Made by a program: the position numbers and the translations under genes
Notes under the pieces: generated by a model
What the model was told of the DNA's origin: nothing
The model's database searches: none
What the model saw: the letters and a program-made list of their open reading frames with translations, nothing else
Shown here: piece after piece, positions 1-4,878 of the stretch
Layout of the letters: each line of letters starts with the position of its first letter
How positions within the stretch are numbered: position 1 is the first letter of the stretch
Source of the DNA: Sulfurimonadaceae bacterium
GTDB taxonomy: Bacteria; Campylobacterota; Campylobacteria; Campylobacterales; Sulfurimonadaceae
Assembly (NCBI GenBank): GCA_030610325.1
Contig: JAUWRZ010000191.1
Location: forward strand, 1-5,023
Length of the DNA: 5,023 nucleotides
Reading direction: 5' to 3'

Positions 1-290
1 ACCTTACGATCAATCCTGAAGAGGAGAAGATCATCTATAAAGAGAAAGAGATCGAGCTCAAAGGAAAACCTTTTGAAGTCCTGACTCACCTCGCACGTCA
101 CCGTGACCAGATCGTCTCCAAAGAGCAGCTTCTTGACGCCATCTGGGAAGAGCCTGAACTCGTGACACCAAATGTCATCGAGGTCGCCATCAACCAGATC
201 CGCCAGAAGATGGACAAACCTCTCCACATCACGACCATCGAGACTGTCCGTCGTCGTGGTTACCGCTTCTGTTTCCCTAAAGAAGTATAA
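1..290 (+). CDS. hsrA: HsrA/CosR orphan OmpR-family response regulator, C-terminal part (5' truncated)
   Basis: The reading frame starting at base 3 runs 95 codons to a TAA at 288-290; the receiver domain and start codon lie outside the window. The visible part is the end of the linker plus a complete OmpR/PhoB winged-helix DNA-binding domain. In visible-residue numbering, helix alpha1/alpha2 is about 23-48 (FEVLTHLARHRDQIVSKEQL), the recognition helix about 55-71 (TPNVIEVAINQIRQKMD), and the wing about 79-90 (IETVRRRGYRFC). These stretches match H. pylori HsrA and C. jejuni CosR as I remember them. Those proteins are essential orphan regulators of homeostatic, oxidative-stress and metabolic genes, and work without phosphorylation because the receiver site is degenerate. 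Whether that site is degenerate here cannot be seen. Family call is near certain; the orthology claim rests on recall. Confidence 0.93.
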   Translation, partial: LTINPEEEKIIYKEKEIELKGKPFEVLTHLARHRDQIVSKEQLLDAIWEEPELVTPNVIEVAINQIRQKMDKPLHITTIETVRRRGYRFCFPKEV

Positions 291-316
291 GGGCGCTTGG
301 CACCTTATAAAATAAC

Positions 317-340
317 CAGACTCCGATCTTCAGGAGTCTG
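317..340. other. 8-bp stem-loop downstream of hsrA
   Basis: CAGACTCC (317-324) is the exact reverse complement of GGAGTCTG (333-340), with an 8-base loop. It starts 27 bases after the hsrA stop, where a terminator would be expected, but no T-run follows on the + strand (ACTCCACGCC comes next). On the - strand the hairpin is followed by the T-rich GTTATTTTATAAGG, yet no - strand gene reads into it. It may be a weak or Rho-assisted 3' end, or a transcript-stabilising hairpin for hsrA. Confidence 0.45.
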
Positions 341-441
341 ACTCCACGCCTACTCAAGACATCCTCTTTTATTATATGACAGCACTTTCAACAGACCTAT
401 TAGACAGATATCACACACCTATCAAGCCCTACACTGATCTT

Positions 442-452
442 TATACTATAAT
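442..452 (+). promoter_or_regulatory. -10 promoter element directly upstream of the 459 gene
   Basis: TATACTATAAT holds a perfect TATAAT at 447-452 overlapping a second candidate, TATACT, at 442-447. No good -35 hexamer is visible 16-18 bases upstream, which is usual for the main sigma factor of Campylobacterota, where the -35 box is not conserved. A start site 6-7 bases past TATAAT would fall at about 458-459, that is on the ATG itself. This is the best promoter candidate for the small-gene block. Confidence 0.55.
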
Positions 453-458
453 GGCATC

Positions 459-806
459 ATGAGTCGTACTGATGTTGTCATCTTTATCATGGGTGCAATA
501 GCCCTGTTTCTTCTTATCGGTTATTTCAGGCAATATAGGACTGCGACAAAGATCCGTAAAGATGCTTCTGAAGCTTCCAAGAGACAAAGGCTGAAGCGAC
601 CTCTCCATCATGAGCGTCTAGCCAGATTTGACCGTATCATCTTTGATGTCATCAGTAAGCGAAAGCATATGAGTAAAGAGGAACATACCTTCCTTCTAAC
701 ATCAATACCACTTCTCTACTCCAAAGACTCTGAAGTCCAAAAGAGCATTGAGTATATCGACTCTCTCTATGAGAGATATGCTGAGCAAGAAGAGAGGTCT
801 GTCTAG
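459..806 (+). CDS. Small single-pass membrane protein, function unknown (115 aa)
   Basis: I do not recognise this protein. Residues about 5-23 (VVIFIMGAIALFLLIGYF) form one hydrophobic membrane segment close to the N-terminus. It is followed by a strongly basic stretch (R24 to R55, many K/R), so the positive-inside rule places the C-terminal 90 residues in the cytoplasm. That tail is hydrophilic and probably helical, and ends in an acidic segment (YERYAEQEERS). ATG 459 is the only possible start in frame, because a TGA lies at 435-437 and no ATG, GTG or TTG falls between; M11 (ATG 489) is an internal alternative. Neither has a Shine-Dalgarno sequence, and the consensus -10 box ends 6 bases before ATG 459, which suggests a leaderless message. 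The stop codon abuts the next gene's ATG (TAGATG), indicating cotranslation. Confidence 0.72.
   Translation: MSRTDVVIFIMGAIALFLLIGYFRQYRTATKIRKDASEASKRQRLKRPLHHERLARFDRIIFDVISKRKHMSKEEHTFLLTSIPLLYSKDSEVQKSIEYIDSLYERYAEQEERSV
791..797 (+). promoter_or_regulatory. Ribosome-binding site for the 807 gene, inside the preceding gene
   Basis: AGAGAGG lies 9 bases before ATG 807, within the last codons of the 115-aa gene. With a zero-base gap between the two genes, this suggests translational coupling. Confidence 0.55.
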
Positions 807-1103
807 ATGCAGAAGCAGACACTGAGCGAGCTCGAAGAAGAACGTGATCAGCTGGCACTCAAAAAAGCGTACTGGCGTAAAAAAGTCGGAAACAGATATG
901 TACCGATGATGATAGCCGTTGGTCTGGCTATGACGATAATCAACTTATTGGTCGGTATCGCTTTACTTCTGGGTATCATCGTATTTACAAGAGCCATAGA
1001 TGAACATATCAAACAGATGCAGGATGAGTATATTGAGATAGTGAAGGAGATCAGAGAGCTCGAAGATAAAGCAGAGTCTTTTACTGAGCATCTGGAGTCA
1101 TGA
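807..1103 (+). CDS. Small coiled-coil membrane protein, function unknown (98 aa)
   Basis: I do not recognise a family. The protein has three parts. Residues 5-26 are a charged, heptad-like helix (LSELEEERDQLALKKAYW). Residues about 32-60 are one continuous hydrophobic stretch of 29 residues (from VPMMIAVG to LLGIIVF), long enough for one tilted helix or a tight re-entrant hairpin. Residues 62-97 are a second amphipathic coiled-coil-like helix rich in E/K with regular I/L/V spacing (IDEHIKQMQDEYIEIVKEI). The plan suggests a small oligomeric membrane adaptor rather than an enzyme; that is inference. ATG 807 immediately follows the stop of the upstream membrane gene, so both are almost certainly made from one message and may form one complex. 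The long - strand reading frame over the same bases is a shadow. Confidence 0.75.
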   Translation: MQKQTLSELEEERDQLALKKAYWRKKVGNRYVPMMIAVGLAMTIINLLVGIALLLGIIVFTRAIDEHIKQMQDEYIEIVKEIRELEDKAESFTEHLES

Positions 1104-1129
1104 TCAATGATCACCATCAAACATACTAT

Positions 1130-1136
1130 AGGAGAG
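1130..1136 (+). promoter_or_regulatory. Shine-Dalgarno for the 1143 gene
   Basis: AGGAGAG with 6-8 bases to ATG 1143 is the best ribosome-binding site among the three small genes. It fixes the start of the 70-aa protein. Confidence 0.7.
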
Positions 1137-1142
1137 TGACCG

Positions 1143-1355
1143 ATGCGATTTGAAGTAATCGATGATACTGTCTTTTTTTATAAGTCAGACAAACAGTACA
1201 GAGTCGTAACAACAGATGTGACACGTCTTGCCGCAAGACCAGGTACAAGAGTATTAGCTCTCATCAATAAAGATGAGAAGAGGGTCTCAATGCCGATCGA
1301 TACCGCTGTAGGGGAGATCGAGGGGTATCAGGCCGTAATAGACTCTCTCTCATAG
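1143..1355 (+). CDS. Small soluble protein, function unknown (70 aa)
   Basis: No family is recognised. The protein has no signal peptide or membrane segment and alternates short hydrophobic beta-like runs (FEVIDDTVFFY, YRVVTTDV, RVLALINK, RVSMPID) with charged turns. It ends in a likely helix (EIEGYQAVIDSLS), so a small cytoplasmic beta-barrel or beta-sheet fold is plausible. It has a strong Shine-Dalgarno and lies 39 bases after the 98-aa gene on the same strand, in the same probable operon. The gap holds two adjacent TGATCA palindromes (1101-1106 and 1108-1113), the first overlapping the upstream stop codon. The case for a real gene rests on the ribosome-binding site, the spacing and the orderly composition. 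It could be an accessory protein of the kinase downstream. Confidence 0.68.
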   Translation: MRFEVIDDTVFFYKSDKQYRVVTTDVTRLAARPGTRVLALINKDEKRVSMPIDTAVGEIEGYQAVIDSLS

Positions 1356-1432
1356 ACTGCGATACTGCTATCTTGAGATCATACTAAAAAAGACATCCAA
1401 GCTTAAATCAAATTAGTAAATAAAAAATACTG

Positions 1433-1450
1433 TATGATATTAAGTATAAA
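1433..1450 (+). promoter_or_regulatory. Candidate -10 region(s) upstream of the histidine kinase
   Basis: The 118-base gap before the kinase becomes strongly A/T-rich from about 1380. It contains TATGAT (1433-1438, directly preceded by TG) and TATAAA (1445-1450), either of which could serve as a -10 box, with A/T-rich DNA upstream and no clear -35. The kinase may therefore have its own promoter in addition to any read-through from the small genes. No terminator-like hairpin with a T-run is seen in the gap. Confidence 0.4.
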
Positions 1451-1473
1451 AGATATTCTCAGTGGAGATGGCA

Positions 1474-2772
1474 ATGTTATCAAAAAAAAGTATCAGAACG
1501 CAGTTCATCATCCAGCTTATCATCGCTTCGGCTACATTAATAGTCCTCTTCTCCTCCATCCTTTTCCTCTATATAGAGAAGTCCATCTATGATGACAAGC
1601 GTACCGAACTGTTCCACTATGCGGAGAACATCTCTACCTACAGATCACTTGCAGAAGCGGAGGAGGGATCAGAAGACAACCTACTGGGGCTTTCTGTCGA
1701 GATGCTGACGCTTAAAAAAGAGAAAGATCATCAAAAGATCTATGAGTACAAAAAAGAGGGACAGACTTTTTTGGCCCTGATCTATCCTTTTGACAAAGAA
1801 GTCGGTAACTTTCTACGCATCACGAAGAACATCACAGCGACATCACAACTACTGGCCAAGATCTTGAATTCGATCTTTATCATCAATGCCATCGGTTTCA
1901 TACTTATCCTCATCTATGCGATCGCTCTCTCAAAGATGCTTATCCTACCCATAAAGACACTGAGCAGACGGCTCTCAAACATGAACGAGAACATGATGCG
2001 ACCGATCAAGATCAGTACGCTTCCTGAAGAGTTTGAACCTCTGGGAGAGACTATCAACCGGCTCATAGGCCGTATACAAACACATGTCAAGTACCAAAAA
2101 GAGCTCTTTATCGGCGCGGCACATGAGCTCAAGACACCACTGGCCGTCATCAAACTGAAGAACCAGGTCACTTTGATCAAAAAACGTGATCCGCAAGAGT
2201 ACATCGATGCCATCAAAGTGACAAACGAGAGCGTCGATGAGATGAACAAGATAGTAGCCGATATCCTCAATGTAGGACGACAGGAGGGAGCCCAACTTGA
2301 TACTCCCGTACAAGCTGATGTCATCTCTCTTCTAAGAAAGAAAGCCAATGACTTCACTCTACTTGCCCAGAGTGAGGGTAAGAGTATGGAGATGGAGTTC
2401 AAACCAGCCGTATTTATGGCAACACTACAGGAGAACCTTGTAAACCTGATCATTCAGAACTTCTTACAAAATGCACTGAAGTTCACACCCAAGGGTAAAA
2501 GAGTCCTCGTACAAAGCCGTCCGGAGGGCAGTGATCTGCTGATCGAAGTCATTGATGAGGGTATCGGGATCGATGATACTGTTGACCTTTTCGCACCTTT
2601 TAAACGACAGGGGAACAAAGGTGGTGTCGGACTGGGACTTTTCCTTGCCAAAAGTGCAGCAGATGCGCTTAGAGCAGAGATATCACTCCACAATCGTCGC
2701 GATGGAAAAGATGGTACAGTCGCCTCACTGCGTATCAACTCAAAACTCTGCTGTCCCCTTCCAGGGATGTAA
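1474..2772 (+). CDS. Membrane sensor histidine kinase (HAMP, HisKA, HATPase_c)
   Basis: This is a complete transmitter kinase of 432 aa from ATG 1474. I prefer this start to the upstream in-frame GTG 1462 and ATG 1468 because GGAG at 1464-1467 sits 6 bases before it. Domains: TM1 about 11-34; an extracytoplasmic sensor about 35-128 with no recognised fold; TM2 about 131-157; HAMP about 154-210; dimerisation helix with the phospho-accepting His217 in AAHELKTPLA; N box about 324-341 (Asn329, Asn333, KFTPKG); G1 box DEGIGI 361-366; F box FAPF 373-376; G2 box GGVGLGL 383-389. All catalytic elements are present, so it should autophosphorylate. It ends in an odd tail, SKLCCPLPGM, with a cysteine pair at 426-427. 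No cognate response regulator gene is adjacent; the only regulator in view is hsrA. The signal is unknown. Confidence 0.95.
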   Translation: MLSKKSIRTQFIIQLIIASATLIVLFSSILFLYIEKSIYDDKRTELFHYAENISTYRSLAEAEEGSEDNLLGLSVEMLTLKKEKDHQKIYEYKKEGQTFLALIYPFDKEVGNFLRITKNITATSQLLAKILNSIFIINAIGFILILIYAIALSKMLILPIKTLSRRLSNMNENMMRPIKISTLPEEFEPLGETINRLIGRIQTHVKYQKELFIGAAHELKTPLAVIKLKNQVTLIKKRDPQEYIDAIKVTNESVDEMNKIVADILNVGRQEGAQLDTPVQADVISLLRKKANDFTLLAQSEGKSMEMEFKPAVFMATLQENLVNLIIQNFLQNALKFTPKGKRVLVQSRPEGSDLLIEVIDEGIGIDDTVDLFAPFKRQGNKGGVGLGLFLAKSAADALRAEISLHNRRDGKDGTVASLRINSKLCCPLPGM

Positions 2773-2819
2773 AGTATCTTTAGCAATATAGGGCAGCTCT
2801 CAATAAACGGTTATCTTCT

Positions 2820-2861
2820 GTTGAAGAGAAGCCTAATAAACAACCTTCTCTTCAGCTTTTT
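2820..2861 (+). terminator. Intrinsic terminator after the histidine kinase
   Basis: GTTGAAGAGAAG (2820-2831) pairs with CTTCTCTTCAGC (2845-2856) over 12 positions, one being a G-T wobble, around a 13-base loop. TTTTT follows at once (2857-2861). It starts 48 bases after the kinase stop and separates that unit from the ferredoxin operon. Confidence 0.85.
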
Positions 2862-2891
2862 ACGTGTTTAAAACTAATGCAAGCTTTCTTT

Positions 2892-2900
2892 TGCTATAAC
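2892..2900 (+). promoter_or_regulatory. Extended -10 promoter of the fdx-ppx operon
   Basis: TG-C-TATAAC (2892-2900) is an extended -10 motif in A/T-rich DNA, 36 bases before ATG 2937. The predicted start near 2907 gives a leader of about 30 bases. GATAAT at 2908-2913 is a weaker alternative. No -35 hexamer is obvious, as is common in this phylum. AAAAGG at 2925-2930 is the ribosome-binding site, 6 bases before the ATG. Confidence 0.6.
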
Positions 2901-2936
2901 TCAAAACGATAATTTTAATGCAACAAAAGGTTACTA

Positions 2937-3188
2937 ATGCCACTCTTGATCAATGATGAATGTATTGCTTGTGACGCCTGTCGTGAAGAGTGTCCGACAG
3001 AAGCTATTGAAGAGGGTGACCCGATATATATCATAGAACCTGACCGCTGTACAGAATGTGTCGGTATCTATGATGAACCAGCCTGTATCGCTGTCTGTCC
3101 GGTCGACTGTATCGTCCTTGATAAAGACAATGTAGAGACTATGACTGAACTGCTTTTCAAACATGAACAGCTTATGAAAGAGGAGTAG
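2937..3188 (+). CDS. fdxA: 2[4Fe-4S] ferredoxin, YfhL / Allochromatium type
   Basis: This 83-aa soluble electron carrier should hold two [4Fe-4S] clusters. The first cysteine set is C9-x2-C12-x2-C15-x3-C19-P. The second is C38-x2-C41-x8-C50-x3-C54-P, with the eight-residue insertion (VGIYDEPA) and C-terminal helix typical of the YfhL / Allochromatium vinosum subclass, known for very low and unequal cluster potentials. An extra cysteine, C58 in the CPVDC motif, is also seen in the Allochromatium protein as I recall it. Length is normal for the family. The symbol follows the H. pylori homologue, which I remember as fdxA (HP0277); Campylobacter annotations use fdxB. It has its own promoter and ribosome-binding site and is followed after three bases by ppx. 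The redox partner cannot be inferred from this window. Confidence 0.95.
   Translation: MPLLINDECIACDACREECPTEAIEEGDPIYIIEPDRCTECVGIYDEPACIAVCPVDCIVLDKDNVETMTELLFKHEQLMKEE
3181..3185 (+). promoter_or_regulatory. Ribosome-binding site of ppx inside the fdx 3' end
   Basis: AGGAG, formed by the final two Glu codons (GAG GAG) of the ferredoxin gene, lies 6 bases before ATG 3192. Only TCT separates the fdx stop from the ppx start, so the two genes are likely translationally coupled. Confidence 0.75.
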
Positions 3189-3191
3189 TCT

Positions 3192-4655
3192 ATGGCAAAG
3201 CGTACCGCAATCATCGACATAGGATCGAACTCAGTACGTATGGTGATCTTTGAGAAGACCAGTCGCTTTGCCTTTCATCTTCTTCATGAAGTCAAAAGTC
3301 GTGTACGGATCAGTGAAGGTGCCTATGACAACAACGGAGACCTTCAGAGTGATTCTATCGAGCGGGCGATCTCTGCCCTGCGAGACTTTCTCTCCATCAC
3401 CCACTCCTACAAAGTACGAAAGACCCTTGCTGTCGCTACATCTGCAGTACGTGATGCCCCCAATAAAAAACTTTTTCTCAAACGTGTCGAAGATGAACTT
3501 GGTCTACGTATCAAAGTCATCGACGGAGAGCGTGAAGGCTACCTTGGCGGTATAGCCTGTGCAAACCTACTGCCACATATGCAGGCAGTCACGATCGATA
3601 TTGGGGGAGGATCTACCGAATGTGCCTGTATCGATAATGGTAAGGTACTCAACAGCTTCTCCCTCGACATCGGTACAGTCCGACTTAAAGAGCTCTTTTT
3701 TGACCGTGATGATATCGAAGGAGCTACACAATATATAGACGATGCACTCAAAGAGCTTCCAGCTCAAGAGAGTGCACATATCATAGGTATTGGCGGTACA
3801 TACCGTGCACTTGCCCGCGCTATTATGCACCAGAGTGACTATCCGCTGGAGAAACTGCATGGTTATAGCGTTAAAGCAAAGAGACTCATAAAGTTCGCAG
3901 AGGAGATCCTTGACGCAGATGAGGATAAGCTCAAAGAGATGGGTATCAAAAAAGAGCGTTTTGATGTCATCAAGCCCGGGACACTGATATTTTTACGTAT
4001 CTTGCACCACCTCAAGGCTGACTCCCTGACCTCCAGTGGTGTCGGTGTCAGAGAGGGGGTCTACCTTGCCGATCTTTTACGCAATGCCAATCATCGTTTT
4101 CCAGAGAACTACAACCCTTCCATGCGCTATCTTTTAGACAAGTATATCATCGAACCTGAACAGGTAGAGCGGATCGCACAGGTGACCAAAAGACTCTTTG
4201 ATCTTCTGCATGAAGATATGGACATCCCTGCCAGCTTCAGAAAAGAGCTCAGTATCGCTGCTAAACTCTCCAAGATCGGCACCTCACTGCACTACTACTC
4301 CTATCATCAACACAGCTACTATCTTACGCAGACAGCACTGGAGTACGGCTATACTCATGAGCAGATCATGCTCATCTCGACACTAGTACGATATCAGAAG
4401 CGAAAGCGGCCAAAAAAGGCTCACCGTGAAGCCTACGAAACACTACTTCCTGATGACCATATCATCGAAGGGCTCAGTTTTATTCTTGCACTTGCAGATG
4501 CACTGCTCAGTGACCATCCCCAACGAGTTCCCTTTTCACTCACATATGCCAAGAAGACCATAAGCGTCCAATCGACAGACAGGCCTATCTACCTACCTCA
4601 GGAGGTCGTTTCGACACTTGAGATGCCTAAGGGGATATCTGTGGAGTTTGTATAG
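3192..4655 (+). CDS. ppx: Exopolyphosphatase / pppGpp phosphohydrolase (Ppx/GppA family)
   Basis: This 487-aa cytoplasmic enzyme of the ASKHA fold removes terminal phosphate from polyphosphate, and in many members also converts pppGpp to ppGpp. Phosphate-binding motif 1 is AIIDIGSNSVRMVIF (6-20); the conserved TSAVRDAPN is 83-91. Glu115 in DGEREG aligns with the catalytic Glu121 of E. coli PPX. Motif 2, TIDIGGGSTE, is 134-143, and IGIGGTYRALA is 198-208. The helical C-terminal region (about 305-487) makes it the long form, near E. coli PPX (513) and GppA (about 494). In the HD-like helical domain the E. coli HE pair is replaced by Ser360-Lys361, though H372 and H374 remain, so that domain is probably structural. 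It is coupled to the ferredoxin upstream. Sequence alone does not settle whether PPX or GppA activity dominates. Confidence 0.94.
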   Translation: MAKRTAIIDIGSNSVRMVIFEKTSRFAFHLLHEVKSRVRISEGAYDNNGDLQSDSIERAISALRDFLSITHSYKVRKTLAVATSAVRDAPNKKLFLKRVEDELGLRIKVIDGEREGYLGGIACANLLPHMQAVTIDIGGGSTECACIDNGKVLNSFSLDIGTVRLKELFFDRDDIEGATQYIDDALKELPAQESAHIIGIGGTYRALARAIMHQSDYPLEKLHGYSVKAKRLIKFAEEILDADEDKLKEMGIKKERFDVIKPGTLIFLRILHHLKADSLTSSGVGVREGVYLADLLRNANHRFPENYNPSMRYLLDKYIIEPEQVERIAQVTKRLFDLLHEDMDIPASFRKELSIAAKLSKIGTSLHYYSYHQHSYYLTQTALEYGYTHEQIMLISTLVRYQKRKRPKKAHREAYETLLPDDHIIEGLSFILALADALLSDHPQRVPFSLTYAKKTISVQSTDRPIYLPQEVVSTLEMPKGISVEFV

Positions 4656-4665
4656 TTAAGCAATC

Positions 4666-4727
4666 GTATAGACGAATCTCATATCCTACAGCTATACTGC
4701 TCTTTTCAATACTGACTGTATAGACGA
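4666..4727. repeat. Direct repeat GTATAGACGA, two copies
   Basis: The 10-mer occurs at 4666-4675 and 4718-4727, 52 bases apart, in the ppx-bamA intergenic region. Its first six bases also occur at 4650-4655, over the ppx stop codon, and in inverted form (CTATAC) at 4692-4697, so 4692-4723 could form a 6-bp stem with a 20-base loop. No function is assigned. Confidence 0.5.
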
Positions 4728-4732
4728 TAGAG

Positions 4733-4783
4733 GTGACAAGGGCTAAAGTCCAGTGCAGTGGAGGCTAAAGCCGTAATCGTCAC
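4733..4783. repeat. REP-like pair of hairpins with CTAAAG cores
   Basis: Two short hairpins share a TAAA loop: GGGC-TAAA-GTCC (4740-4751, one G-T pair) and GGC-TAAA-GCC (4763-4772). The 8-mer GGCTAAAG is therefore repeated 22 bases apart. The whole can also fold as one imperfect hairpin, because GTGAC (4733-4737)/GTCAC (4779-4783), GGCT (4741-4744)/AGCC (4769-4772) and TCCA (4749-4752)/TGGA (4759-4762) are nested in order. Short hairpins of the type GGnCTAAAGnCC are common as repetitive extragenic palindromes in many bacteria. The position between convergent genes fits that. Only this one copy is visible, so repeat status in the genome is inferred. Confidence 0.5.
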
Positions 4784-4826
4784 AGCGTCGTCAGTCGCTT
4801 CGCTTTTCTGAACTAGCAATTGTCAC

Positions 4827-4878
4827 GCGCTTTTACTGTTACTCTTGCTCTTGAAAACAAATACTCTTCTAAAAGCGC
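4827..4878. repeat. 9-bp inverted repeat spanning the bamA stop codon
   Basis: GCGCTTTTA (4827-4835) and TAAAAGCGC (4870-4878) are exact reverse complements separated by 34 bases. The second arm contains the last codons of bamA (CGC TTT and part of the TAG stop, read on the - strand). No T-run follows the arm on the - strand side, so it is not a textbook terminator, but it may form a 3'-end hairpin on the bamA message. Confidence 0.5.

Noticed and set aside
452..460. ATG at 452 as a start for the first small gene
   Set aside because: It is in another frame and hits a TGA after two codons (ATG GCA TCA TGA).
1101..1113. Tandem TGATCA palindromes as an operator
   Set aside because: The first overlaps a stop codon, the motif is only 6 bp, and similar TGATC/GATCA strings occur within coding sequence here; no promoter elements are nearby.
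1462..1473. GTG 1462 or ATG 1468 as the kinase start
   Set aside because: Using either leaves no Shine-Dalgarno, because GGAG (1464-1467) would be inside or touching the start; ATG 1474 has it at ideal spacing.
1914..2453. Long antisense open frame (179 codons) within the kinase gene
   Set aside because: It lies wholly opposite a fully motif-supported kinase. Its Ser/Arg/Phe-rich translation is typical of a complementary-strand shadow, and it has no ribosome-binding site of its own that I can see.
2552..2791. 79-codon + strand open frame overlapping the kinase 3' end
   Set aside because: It is out of frame with the ATPase motifs, which continue intact to 2772, and the composition is unlike a real protein.
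4784..4807. Possible ppx terminator: AGCG (4784-4787) with CGCT (4796-4799), then a TTTT run
   Set aside because: The stem is only 4 bp, four bases separate it from the T-run, and it lies 128 bases beyond the ppx stop. It is too weak to list.
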